Source: Cryptomeria japonica (taxonomy: Eukaryota; Streptophyta; Pinopsida; Cupressales; Cupressaceae). From it: DNA of 64,000 bases. The position numbers and the translations under genes were made by a program. Shown piece after piece: positions 12,932 to 23,519 of this stretch (positions are counted from its first letter, which is position 1; each line of letters opens with the position of its first letter). The DNA is taken from assembly GCF_030272615.1 (NCBI RefSeq), contig NC_081413.1, forward strand, positions 446,876,538 through 446,940,537. The letters run 5' to 3'. The notes below the pieces were generated by a model, which saw only the letters and a program-made list of their open reading frames with translations, was not told the DNA's origin and searched no databases.

Positions 12932-15137
12932 ATGGCCCCCAAAGGTCAGCAACCCGTTGTAGTAGAAACCATTGAGAAGACTACACTAAAATACACCTTA
13001 CCTCCCAAAGTGGCTTTCGAGCCCGATGAGAAAACTATATTTTCTCTTATTCTGGATAGGGTTCTATTGATCGAAGATATTAGATTTTACACCAAGTGCA
13101 GAGTTGATGAGCTAGGTCATAATGAGATTAAGGATATGTATGATAAATTGTGCACCAGTGGAAATCTGGATAGCAAGTTTGAGCATATCAAAGTCAAGGG
13201 ATTAACCGAAGCCCTAACCTATCCTCGAGTCTTCAAACCCCAATGGGTAAAATTTGTCTTGAGCTGAGTACATGATGAATTTATGTGGCTAGAGGATCAA
13301 CCTTTCAAGATCACCAAGGAGATTATTCACATGATAACTGGATACCCTATATTTGACCATGCCCAAGCACAGAAGATGATTTCATAGAAGGAATTGATAA
13401 CATTAATAGGTGTTGAGTCTGATAGCAAAGGTCTTAAGTTGAACAATGTGATAGATGCAAAACTTAATTTTGCTATTAGAGTTATTGGTTATTGTTTCTT
13501 CCAATCAGCAAGAGAAAACAATGTACAATGTGTAGCTATAGATTTGGCCTATAAAATTGTTAAAAAGGGTATGAAAATTGATTTATGTGAAGTGTTGTTG
13601 AAGAATCTTTTTGAAAATCTAAATACAATAAGGAAACTGAAGAAGAAGAATACTGCTAACACACTAAAGTTTGGGTCACTCTTAGTGTGTATGTTCTTCT
13701 ATTTTCATAAATTATTTCCATCAGCCAGTAACGTTGTTTGGGAATTACACTGACCTATCACCCATTAAATAAATGATTTCATCAATCAACTAGGTGATAA
13801 TTCCAATATGATAATGGATGACTACTTCAACAAATTCCAAGAAAAGATGCATAGCAAGTACAGGATTCCACCTCTGCTAGTGGAAAAATATAAGGATACT
13901 ATATGTTTTGAATTGGATACAGACTACTGTTATGTCAATGTAGTAGAACCCATGACTCAATAATTACCGCCTATGGGTTATGAGATAGATTTCGATATTG
14001 CTCAATAGCAGATAGATGCCTTTTTAGCACTTCCAAGGCATGCTACCAAAAAAAGATATGGCACCTATGAAGAGGTGAAATAGAAAGTAAAAATGAGCAT
14101 TGTTGTTCTAAAGGCTACCAAAAAATCCACCAGAATGATCAATAGAGGCTACAAGAACTGACCAAAGTGTTGCCTCTACCGAGAAACATACTGAGGAAGG
14201 ACAAGTCTCCAAAGACATTGTACCCATTCAATCAGAAAAGGCATCATAATCAAAGGAGAAGAAAGCAAAATGACACAGTTTTAAGGTAGATCTATTAAAG
14301 CTTATTGTGCTACCGAATGTTGACCTAACAAAATTGAAGGGGCAAGCATTGATAGAATTTGATGAGCTTTGTAAAGACAAAGTAGAGCAGGAAAGATAAA
14401 TAGCTATTCAATAGAAGAACCGAGTACTTCAAAAGGTCAAAACATTATTGACAGAAATGTTACCTAAAGCTAGCATCAATAAAGATGTTGTCATCCATAT
14501 GCAACTAGATGAACTACTCACTCAATTGGAGGAATTTGGAGTAGAAGCATCAGAATACCTTAGCAAATTGAAGGAAAAAGAGCTAATTGCCAAGATGATT
14601 GAAGAAGTGTAGAAAGCAATTGCTATAGGTAAAATAAAGCTTATTGAATTCATTGCTGAGTTGTCCCCTCAACTCAAGACTATTATTTATTTATTCCAGA
14701 AGTTATGTACATTTTCATTCTTCATCAAAGATATCAAGAATAAGACTAAAGTCATTGAAAAGGAGATCACTGATCTCTCAAATAAATTGACTACCAAGCC
14801 AAATTCTCTTTAGAATTTTTATTCAAGGCTACAAACACTAATGGCTCAACAGTTACAACTTTAAAATGAAGAGCATAAAATAAGGATGGATATCATGACT
14901 CTTCAAACATTATTTATTCCCCATTTGTCATCGGTTCAAGAGTAGATTAACCAAGCTACCCAATTGTCAACTCAAGTCGAGGGAAGCACTTTAGATGGTT
15001 TGATCACACTGTTAGCTGATATTATAGCTTAGATTACAATACTGGAAAGTGTCAAGGATGCACTTAAGAACACTCTTACAGAAGCTCATACAAAGTATAA
15101 ATCTATTTTTGATCAGTTTTCCCCCACCAAATGGTAA
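12932..15137 (+). pseudogene. Element H ORF2: unknown protein, possibly envelope-like
   Basis: From ATG at 12932 (MAPKGQQPVV) a frame of about 735 codons reaches TAA at 15135-15137, with about 20 in-frame stops and one net frameshift near 14160. Residues 1-270 are mixed globular sequence; a segment near residue 135 reads KITKEIIHMITGYPIFD. The middle (residues 410-450) is Lys/Ser/Thr-rich. The C-terminal 250 residues are heptad-like (EEFGVEASEYLSKLKEKEL, VIEKEITDLSNKL), so probably coiled coil, ending PTKW. I do not recognise it firmly. The I-T-x-x-x-I-x-x-I-T-G-Y/x-P motif recalls the N-terminal region of proteins annotated as envelope-like or putative plant transposon protein in SIRE-type elements. 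No signal peptide or clear membrane helix is visible. Codon reading over more than 700 residues supports a once-functional gene. Confidence 0.65.
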
Positions 15138-15148
15138 CTAGTTTTGAT

Positions 15149-15465
15149 GTTTGTCAAAAAGGGGGAGTGTACCAAACACATGACCGAGCATGAATATCTG
15201 AGTATACAAAGTATCTGAGTGTATAGTTGAAATTGTCAGGGGGAGCATGGAACATCAGGAGTATGTAACATCAAGAGAATAGAAATACAGAGCATGGAAC
15301 ATCAAGTTATGTATAGAATATAGATATGGGGAGTATGTATTTGAGTATGTATTTGAACATTGTATATATTGACATTTCAGTTTATTTTGCAAGTATATAG
15401 ATTTTGTATTATGACTTCAAAAGGAGTTTTGTCAAACATACCAAACTAATGTCAAAAGGGGAGAT
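15149..15465 (+). other. Element H 3' region with repeated purine tracts and polypurine tract
   Basis: After ORF2 there are three G-rich purine runs: CAAAAAGGGGGAG near 15150-15163, AGGGGGAGC near 15239-15247, and CAAAAGGGGAGA at 15453-15464. Only the last touches an LTR (TGTTG at 15466), so it is the plus-strand priming tract; the first two are internal look-alikes. Confidence 0.7.
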
Positions 15466-16697
15466 TGTTGCTATTTACTAAATTGTCATTAGTTTTATGC
15501 CCAAAGTCATTCTATATACTCTAGTCCGTTAATACTATTGAAAAAGTCCAGTCAGTAAACACCAAGGTCACCGGTGTCAGTTATAGAAGAAAGACAAGTC
15601 ACCAAGATGATACACACCAAACCATGAACTGAGACATATGCAGAATGTCTACCGAGTAAGGTTTATATGTTTATCGAGTAGCAAAGAAGGAATACCCAGT
15701 TAATCTAAACCGAGTGAAAATGTGTTACTAGATTCAATAGACCTGGACACACATGTGAAATGTGTTACATAATTCAAGAAGATGAAACCGTTACTACATA
15801 GGAAATTGCATTTAAAGATTTTGTATGATTTTGAGGAAGAATATCCAATGAAATAATTTCTACGTTTATTCATTCAATAAAACATGTTATTATGATAAAA
15901 GCATGAATAGATCATCATCTCAGAGATCTATATAAACATAATGATTTGATTATATGATATGATATGATATGTAAATTCAATCAAGAAAAGAGATAAAAAG
16001 GAATGACATAGTTCAGTATGAAGAACGAAGATTGATAGAGATAATCACAGGTTACTGAGAAGGTTTTAGAGAATAGTTTAAGAGAACATAGTATACAGAA
16101 GTGGTTACTGAGTTGATTTATCAATTACCGAGGAATGCTATGAGCAAGGTAATTTTATATTGAGCACATAGAGTCTACTATAACATTTCATATGTGAAGT
16201 TGTAGATACTTTGTAAAGATTTTTTACTGCAATTTTTAGTTGTAATAGAAACCTTTAATAGGGTAAAAGACTCTAATAAAGTCTATAAATTGTAAAGCCT
16301 TTAACCAAGTACAACATTTTGTAGAAGTGTTTGTAAAATCCTTTAGCAAGGTAGATCTAAAGATCTTTATACTCCTAATAGGGTAAGCTATCAGAAATGG
16401 CTAAACATGTAGCTCTAACTAAGCAATCTTGATCACTACAGTAGTGAAGTTGTGGGTGTCATCCCCACCATAGTTTTTCTCTCTAACCAAGAGTTTCTCC
16501 GTGACCAAAAATCTTTGTGTTATGGAGTGATATTTTGATGTATGTTATTTCTATGATTATGTTTCAGTATTACATATCTTTGAGATCAACAATACATAGT
16601 TTGTGTTTATCAGTAAAATTGTTTTTCAAGAAAAGTTTTGAAGTATTGATTCACCCCTCCCCTCTCAATACAGTAGCCTTCCAAGTAAGACCTAAAA
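15466..16697 (+). repeat. Element H 3' LTR
   Basis: It starts TGTTGCTATTTAC and ends CCTAAAA (decayed from CCTAACA). It is 1232 bp long and is followed by target duplication AAATC. Confidence 0.9.
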
Positions 16698-16702
16698 AAA
16701 TC
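16698..16702. repeat. Target-site duplication of H, right copy (AAATC)
   Basis: It matches 9767-9771. LTR F resumes with ATGG directly after it, as in LTR E near 62450. Confidence 0.85.
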
Positions 16703-17007
16703 ATGGAAGGTATTGCAGAGGTTTGCGGCTTGAGGAAGGTCGAACAGAGGTGATCAATGGGATGCATCAATCGATGCAGAGTGACTAGGTGCAAAATAAG
16801 GTTGGTGATGCAATCTGTAGAACCATTTATGGTGATTGATCTTGAGCCTTGCTAATAGACTATCCATGTTTTCTATGTTTAGAAAAATTTCCTTGGAAGG
16901 AAGAAGATATGGTAGGTGATACTTGATTGCTTGCAGGTTGTTAATCCTTGTATGGAATGAGATCTGATTGAATCTGATTGACCTTGTGTTCAGTGGAAGA
17001 AACCTGG
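16698..17007 (+). repeat. LTR F, segment 2
   Basis: It is similar to about 62450-62750 of LTR E, with shared landmarks GATGGGATGCATCAAT, TTGGTGATGCAATCT and ACCATTTATGGTGATTGATCTTG. It contains no coding signal of its own. Confidence 0.65.
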
Positions 17008-18531
17008 TGTAGGGGCACCTCATCTACACTCAAATCATGACCCTAAGGATGAATAATAGGTTCATTAAAGTTTCTTAGTGTGTCTTGTATTTCATGTATG
17101 CCATAAACCCCACCATGTAAGCACATGCCACCAATTAGGCAATTTGATAAGTGGATTGGGAAAATATGGTCAATAGGGGTAGTAGATGGTTTATTTTTAA
17201 GTTTGATAGGTTTTTAGACATGTTTTAGGAGTGTTTGTTTGATCCATATGTGTGGATTCCAACCTTAGCAAGTATGACAACATTTTGTGCAAAATTGCAA
17301 AATTGCAACTTTTGTAAAATGCAACTTTTGAGTGCAAAAGTGCAACTTTTTGAAATACGGTTGGGGGAATCCTTTCAATAGCTCTAACCTACACAAAATT
17401 CAGTGGGAAACCATTGGAGAGTTGCATAATCCTTGTGGACACAATTCCCAAGGTGGCTACTATTGTGATTGGAGTTTGTGAAGCAATAAAACACTAAATA
17501 CTGCAATTTTCACAAAAATTTTGAGTTTGCGGGAGTTGCACGTGCCTGTACGGATTTATTTGAATCACACCATCCATGGAGTAGATAGAGGGATTAAATA
17601 TATCATTTTTGGTGGTGGTCTGAGGTCCTAGCTATACCAGAGTAGAGAGAACCCTCCATTCTTCTGATTGCAACCCAAAATTTGAGGGTTTGGAGAGGGT
17701 TTTGGATGAAAATGGCCTTATCTTGCATTCTAGTCCATTAGAAGACTCTCCCTTTGGAGGGATGTGAGATAAGCCTCTATAATTTCTATTTTTCATGGTT
17801 TGTTGTAGGGGAAACTTGGTTGTGTGGAGAAAGGATCAAAATTAGGTAGGCATCTCTATGTGACTACCTAGGACAAGATTTAGGACAATCATCATTAAAT
17901 GTCATAGCGGTGGATTATAGCCATGCAACCCTGGAATTAAAGGTTACTCACCATCCCCCACATGCCCATAGAGTTGGTTTTCTAGTTTGGATTCATTGAT
18001 TTGTAGTTGCTTTGAAAATAGGCCTAATTGCTCCTATTAGGTCTCTTGGCCTCTAAAGGGATCAGACCTTGTAATTACAAACTTGGTCAAACCATTTTGG
18101 GGATTAGTAAAAATTCCAAAAGGGTGTTTGAAATGGTAATTTTTTTGTATGGGTGTGTGAAACATTTTGGAGTTAAGATCCAATTTATCACCAAATAGGG
18201 CTACAATCCTAGGAGGTAGGTTTCTAAAGGAGGTATAAGGAATTGGGGTCTAATCCCAAAACCAATGCTTGGAATAGTTTCTAATGGCCATAAATGAACC
18301 AAATCCTAAACCCTTTAGGAGCAGGGTGTCATAGGATGGTGTAGGGTATGTATTGAGGCATTTACTCATCTTGAGTAGGCCCAAGCCTAGTGGACTTGTG
18401 TGTAGTTTCATTCAAGGTGAGGAGTCCTCCCTTGCAAGACCCTTGTGATCATTTGAGGGGTCAAAAGTCTAACCTTTTTTGGGCTTGTCCTTAGGTGTGT
18501 GGGTAGGGCTCTGCATCAGAACCCTTGCACA
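17008..18531 (+). mobile_element. Probable solo LTR inserted in LTR F
   Basis: These 1.5 kb are absent from the homologous position in LTR E (near 62750). The segment starts TGTAGGGGCACC and ends CTTGCACA, giving TG...CA ends, and has no coding frame. At 17285-17350 it carries alternating TGCAACTTTTG / GCAAAATTGCAA words that form short inverted repeats. Flanks CCTGG and CTAAG are a poor match for a target duplication, so the exact ends remain open. Confidence 0.45.
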
Positions 18532-19389
18532 CTAAGAGTTTGAAGCTGTGTTTTGGCAGGAAAGCTAAGTAATAAGAATGAAGGCAGAAGACAGTATTTT
18601 GTGATGTTGAGTGGTGAAGTAGAGTGATCCTGAGAAGACAAAAGAGGAGATAATAGTAAGAAGAGTGAAGGATCTCAGTAACTAATAAAAAGAGCTAGCA
18701 GGGAAGGATAAACCGGTGAGAGGGTTTAATAGTGGCTTAACCAACAAGATCAAATAAATCAGAAAACTGCAAAGTGAGTTGCAGAGGTAGGAACTGGCAA
18801 GGTTCATGCCAACTGGAAGGTAGTGAAGAAAGAAGCAACTACATGTGTATGGAGAGAGGATACTGCAAGTAGTGAGCAGAAAAATGATAAACTGGTGAGC
18901 AGAGTAACCAACAACAAGTCTATGTTTTGATTGTTCATCCAATAGGCAAAAGTAGACTACAACAACATTTCTCATTGAGGTTTTTCCCATATTGGGTTTT
19001 CCTCGCATATACTGGTGTTTTGTGATGTGTCATTTGTGTGGTTGAATTGTGTTGTCTATTTTTATCTTACCGGTAGGTTTGGTTGGTTCTTAGGTTGGTA
19101 ACCAATAATCTATCTTGGAGGTAAAAGGATTAAGAATTTAGAGCTAATCTATTTTGTGATGTGTCATTTGTATGGTTGAATTTTGTTTAGTTTTATCTTA
19201 CCGATAGGTTTTCTTGGTTCTTGTGTTGTTCATTTATGTTGTCTCTATTATTTCTCTTTACTGCACTATTTCTTGTTTACTAGTACATTATTTTGGGTTG
19301 CAAAGATATAAATAAGTTTAAAGATTCCACTAACCGGTTAGACATTGATTCACCCCCCTTCTTAGTGTCTTTGTGACTCTCATTGAATC
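18532..19389 (+). repeat. LTR F, segment 3
   Basis: It is similar to about 62760-63755 of LTR E, including a TTTTTCCCATATTGGGTTTTCC motif at 18980-19002 and GATTCACCCCCCTT near the end. An internal duplication at 19018-19236 is specific to this copy. Confidence 0.6.
19018..19236 (+). repeat. Tandem duplication inside LTR F
   Basis: TGTGATGTGTCATTTG...TGGTTGAATT...TTTATCTTACCG.TAGGTTT...TGGTTCTT occurs at about 19019-19097 and again at 19153-19225, offset by about 134 bp. Confidence 0.6.
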
Positions 19390-20482
19390 TAATAGAGATA
19401 ATGGTTTTTGTCTTGGAAATGAGAAATTTCATTGCATGTAATGGAAACCACATGATGAGTTATGGTGTTTGATGAAGCGATGATCAAGAAAAGGTCGAGG
19501 TTGTCTTGAATGATGTGCAGTGATTGTTATGTAATCCAATAGTCATACTTGAACCGATTTATTTGTAATCTCTATGAGATGTTTAGGTTTGTAATGTGTT
19601 ACCGACCTATTGTTTTGTTTATAAGGTCAATGAGTTATTTTGTTGTAGAGTTGGAAATTTGTGGTTGAGAGTAAGAGAGTGATTGGTTGTCGAACCAGAT
19701 GGTGTATCTATAATATGTGTAAAGAAGATAGGAGCATGAAAAGGATCTAAACAAGCAAGTGTAGTGCTATTTAAATAGATTCACAAACCCCTGTTGTTCT
19801 CTAACAATTACAACAGTCAACTCCCTTAACCCAGTAAGCTCTAACAATCTTAGTGTTATCTAAATCTTCTAACCAGGTGGTCCATTGGCTTGGATTTCAA
19901 ATCCTCTACCGAGGTTACTCCTAATAGGGTATTTCTTCTAATAGGGAATTATAGTCATTCCCTTAACTGGGTGGTCCCTAACAGGATCTGTTCTTAACAA
20001 CACTTTTTGTAAAGCTTTAACAAGCTAGGCTCCTAACAAGGCAAACTTTAGAAGAGTTCAGAATTCTTGTGGGTATTCATCCCCACCATGGTTTTTCCCA
20101 TTTGGGTTTCCACATCAAAAATATTGTGTCAAGTGGTGAATGCTTTTGTGGTTATGTTTACTATGGTTAAATTGCTTAACTACTAAAGCCACTTTGATAT
20201 GTTATGTTAACCTACAACAATCTAAAATATATTTTAACTACTATCAGTAAAGTATTTGAATGATTTAGTCAAAAGGTTTTGAGATTTTCAAAGATGTTTT
20301 ACTGTTAGTCTGTTACAACAGTCAACTAGTTTACTTGATAGTGATATTGGATATTTTCAGTTCTGAGTTTGACTTGAGAGGTTGATTTTGAGTTTGATTA
20401 AAGTCTATATAGTTTTCTATCTACTAATTCACCCTCCCCTCTTAGTAGTTGACCAGATCCTTATTGATTCATCATACCATCA
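19390..20482 (+). repeat. Element C 5' LTR, truncated at its start
   Basis: Similarity to 54265-55368 begins at about 19392 (GAGATAATGG) and continues to ATCATACCATCA at 20482. The first ~330 bp of the full LTR (53937-54264) are missing. CTATTTAAATAG at 19768-19779 is a TATA-like box; the 3' copy reads CTATTCAAATAG. Confidence 0.8.
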
Positions 20483-20484
20483 AT

Positions 20485-20496
20485 TGGTATCAGAGC
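20485..20496 (+). other. Element C primer-binding site
   Basis: TGGTATCAGAGC matches exactly the initiator-Met tRNA-complementary site typical of plant copia elements, two bases inside the LTR end. Confidence 0.9.
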
Positions 20497-20552
20497 ATTT
20501 TAGGTCCTCTAAGCTCTAAGCCTAACAACTTGAGGTAAAGGTCTTGAAGAAC

Positions 20553-21465
20553 ATGATGAAGAAAGAAGGTCCAAAGTTTAATAGAGAGAAATATAGAATA
20601 TGGAGTGATAGAATGAAAATCTATATCAAGAGTCCAGGAAGTCAATACTGAGAACATGTGGGTACTCAATATATTGCACCTAGTGGGATTACGACTAATG
20701 ATCAGAAGAAAGAGCAACAAGAAAATAATCAAGCATTGGAGGCCATTATCAGTTCTTTGTCTGATGCAGAGTATGTATATGTCCATGGTCTAGAGGATGC
20801 TTATGAGGTATGGAAGAAACTTGAAGAGATCTATAGCAGTGATGAGCATGTGAAAATTGCCAAAGAAGAGAGACTAAGAGAAAAATTTGATGACATGCAG
20901 ATGACTGAAGGTGAGAATATACAACAGTGTGGTAAGAGGATCAAAGAGATATTTGGTGAGATCAAGCATGCCGATGGTAAAGTGGAAGATGACATGGTGG
21001 TTAGAAAGGTGTTGAGAACCCTTCTACCGGTCTACGGTATCCAAGTTGCAGCCATTCAGGAGCTAAAGTCTATTGATAAAACTAAGGCAACTCTTGATTC
21101 CATCATTGGTAAGCATACTGCATTTGAATTAAAAGGTTATGATGGTAGTATTTAGAAACCAAAATCTCCATTTAGAGCTTCAGTTTTTAACCCTCGTAAG
21201 TAGAGATGTCAGTCATAGTTATGAATCTAGATCCAGCAAAGAAGTTGATGATGAAGACAGTTTGGTTGAGCTTGAAGCATTGTTGGCCAAGCGGTTTCCT
21301 AGAGGTAAATTACCTTTGAAATATTTTGCATGCAACAAGATTGGATACATTGCATCTAACTGTTCTCATGGTGACAATGAGCATAATCATGATAAGTTCA
21401 AGAAGTACAAGGGAAAAGGAAAAAGAGATTGTCTTATTGTAGTTGATGGTGGTATCACTAATTAG
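20553..21465 (+). pseudogene. gag: Element C gag (copia type), decayed
   Basis: From ATG at 20553 one frame runs to 21155 with one TGA after about 30 codons. It opens KFNREKYRIWSDRMKIYI, the N-terminal W-containing segment of copia gag, followed by the UBN2 capsid region (LEDAYEVWKKLEEIY, then MQMTEGENIQQ). A frameshift near 21140 moves the rest into the next frame, where a CCHC knuckle reads YFACNKIGYIASNC: its first Cys and its His have both become Tyr. It would form the particle and bind RNA if intact. It lies directly behind the leader and ahead of the protease. Confidence 0.85.
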
Positions 21466-22278
21466 AAGCCATTAAAGAGGAGACATCTGATTAGAAGGCA
21501 TTAGTTTGTCGTATGGATAATTTTGATGATTGGATCATTGATAGTGGTTGTTCACACAACATGACTAGTGACTAAAGTAAATTTATTACTTTGAAGCAAT
21601 TTGATGGAGGAGTTGTAAGATTTGGAAATGACTCACCCTGCATGGTAAAAGGAAAGGGAACTCTTTCTCTTAATGTAAAGAGAAGTGCAGATGATGTCTA
21701 CTGGGTTGAAGGATTAAAGCACAATAGTTTGAGTGTGGCTCAACTCAATGACATAGGTTATCCATTGGATTTTAAGGATGGAATGTGAAAAATCAATGGG
21801 AGCAAAGGTGAACTGATTGCAACTGACAAGCAGACAAAAGGTAACCTGTTTCACCTGAATCCTAAAGTCAACAATTGTTTAATTGCTAAACTAGATGATA
21901 GTTGGCTTTGGAATAGGAGATAATGTCATATAAATTTTGACATTGTCAAAGTGAGTAAGTCCAAGTCGATAAGAGGTTTACCTCAGTTGGACAAACCAGT
22001 TAATGGTCTATGTAAGTAATGTCAGTTGTGAAAGATGACATCCTCAACTTTAAAGAGCAAATCTTTTTCAGCAAAAGATCTATTAGATTTGCTTCATACA
22101 AATCTCTGTTGACCAATAAGGACTAAATGTATTCAAGGTGATAGAGATTTTATGATATTCACTGATGATTGCTCAAGAATGATGTGGGTCACATTGTTGA
22201 AGGATAAAACAGAAGCATTTAGTAAGTTCAAAGCATTAAGGGCCTTAGCTGAAACAAAAAGTGGCAAGAAGATATAGT
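21466..22278 (+). pseudogene. pol: Element C pol part 1: protease, pre-integrase and integrase start
   Basis: The frame at 21505-22278 reads WIIDSGCSHNMTSD, the copia aspartic protease motif with catalytic Asp at about 21540. Next come VYWVEGLKHNSLSVAQL and a GAG-pre-integrase segment WNRR-stop-CHINFD, with GLCK-stop-C for the zinc-binding Cys pair. The integrase core begins with IFTDDCSRMMWVTLL, carrying the first catalytic Asp. The frame stops at GKKI because element B is inserted at 22279; it resumes at 51255 with KCPRIDQGGEF. At least five in-frame stops are present. Confidence 0.85.
22274..22278. repeat. Target-site duplication of B, left copy (ATAGT)
   Basis: ATAGT here corresponds to AAAGT at 51250-51254 with one substitution. 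Counting one copy, the integrase codons read through in frame (GKKI then KCPR). Confidence 0.75.
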
Positions 22279-23498
22279 TGTAATACCCTAAAATTGGTCA
22301 CCTAAACCATGGGCCCCTAATCTCGACAACATCACCAAGGTCTTAACCAAAGGCAATTAAATCAACTTTGAGCACACAATTAATTAATTCTTAAATCATT
22401 AAATGTCACATGGCAAGTGAATTATTCTATATTAATTAAATATTTTTTTAATTAATTAAATAATTCCAAGTAAATCATTTTGATCAATTATCCTATTTAA
22501 TTTATTAAATATCCTACCATATTTAATTAATTAATAAATTTGTCATTTAATCATAAAAATGAAATAATTTATTAAAAAAGAGGAATCAATATGCAAAGCA
22601 AGAGTTAAATTGAAAATAAAATAAAAGAATTTAATTGAGAGAGAAATCAAACTCGACATATTATTTCTTCTTCTAAATTGAGATAACTAGAAATCAGAAA
22701 AGTAATTAATTGAATTATTAATGATTCTCTAAAATTGGAACTCAAAGCTTTTGAGAAAAGAAGTTTAGTTGCATTTAAAAGACTTTTTTCTTGAATAAAT
22801 CAAAGAAATCACATGGAATCACCTATTTTCATCACAAGTGCATGGAATTAATTGAATTTTATCTCCAATGCAAACTCAAACTTATAATCTAAATGCTTTT
22901 TCAATCAAACTATAATTGGAATCTATCTCAAGGTTAACTGAATCTGATCTCTCAATTATTTCAATTATCCTAAATTGTGTTTTTTCTTGAATAATCTCAA
23001 CTGCTCGTTGCTAATCGATCTTGACCATTGGTCTCTCTTTTGATTTTTTATAAATTCAACCTTCATCTCTCATTCAAAACACCCTGGAGATTTATTGTTA
23101 TTATATAGTTTTTGCTCTGGAGTCATTGAAGATATTGTGCTTGCTTTTTTGAGATTATTGCATCTTAGTTTAGCTTTTTGCATATTTAGTTCAATTATGA
23201 TTGCTTGAATTCATATAGCTTACTATTCATCCATCTAGCATAATCTTACATCCATTTAGCTTAATACCATACTCATATAGATAAAATCTTTTTTCTTGGT
23301 GTAGTCTAGTTACTGGTATTGCTTATACAAATCTGAGAACAAGTCTATACTCGCATCTTTTAGAAGGCAATTGGTCGATTTGTGATGGTTTTATTATTCA
23401 TTCTTATATCTATCTAACCATACATGTAATGACTTAATTGAAGTGTTGTGTCTTACAACTTGTAGATACTTATTCCAATTTTCACACACACACACACA
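22279..23498 (+). repeat. Element B 5' LTR
   Basis: It is collinear with 50065-51249. It is very A+T rich (ATTAATTAAAT words) in the first 300 bp and ends in a (CA)n run. The 83 bases at 23351-23433 are absent from the 3' LTR. Confidence 0.9.
23047..23056 (+). promoter_or_regulatory. Element B LTR TATA box
   Basis: TTTATAAATT, followed about 20 bases on by CTCTCATTCAAAACACC, is a likely promoter. The 3' LTR has CTATAAATCC at 50888-50897 with the same following sequence. Confidence 0.5.
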
Positions 23499-23502
23499 TT
23501 TC

Positions 23503-23519
23503 TGGTGCCCACCATGGGG
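23503..23519 (+). other. Element B primer-binding site
   Basis: TGGTGCCCACCATGGGG begins four bases after the LTR end. It is near TGGCGCCCACCGTGGGG, which I recall from Tat-like elements such as RIRE2 (reported tRNA-Arg primer); the tRNA is not confirmed here. Confidence 0.65.

Larger units (their letters stand above)
9772..16697 (+). mobile_element. Element H: complete non-autonomous LTR retrotransposon without pol
   Basis: This 6.9 kb element has LTRs of 1228 and 1232 bp, a 5-bp target duplication, an initiator-Met-type primer-binding site, a polypurine tract and two decayed ORFs, but no pol. The 4.47 kb interior is filled by ORF1 (11062-12417) and ORF2 (12932-15137), leaving no space for protease, integrase, reverse transcriptase and RNase H, and no such motifs appear. 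Mobilisation would need enzymes from another copia-type element. The primer site, the TGTT..AACA ends and the downstream ORF suggest descent from a SIRE-like copia element that lost pol and kept an envelope-like ORF; that is inference. The LTRs differ by about 7% in the first 190 bases by eye, so it is moderately old. Confidence 0.85.
8427..19389 (+). mobile_element. LTR F: copia-type LTR split by two later insertions
   Basis: Three segments (8427-9771, about 16698-17007 and 18532-19389) follow, in order, the sequence of LTR E at 61290-63761. The shared landmarks are TGTTGG starts with TTGTCATTGATGTCAA, a block with GGTGGACATGCATGCA, a block with GATGGGATGCATCAA, the TTTTTCCCA/TTGGGTTTTCC motif and a GATTCACCCCCCT end. 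Without the insertions F is about 2.5 kb, the same as E. No internal element sequence follows: at 19390 the sequence changes straight into the C LTR. F is therefore a solo LTR or one end of a deleted element. Flanking bases TGATT and GAGAT do not form a target duplication. Confidence 0.65.
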
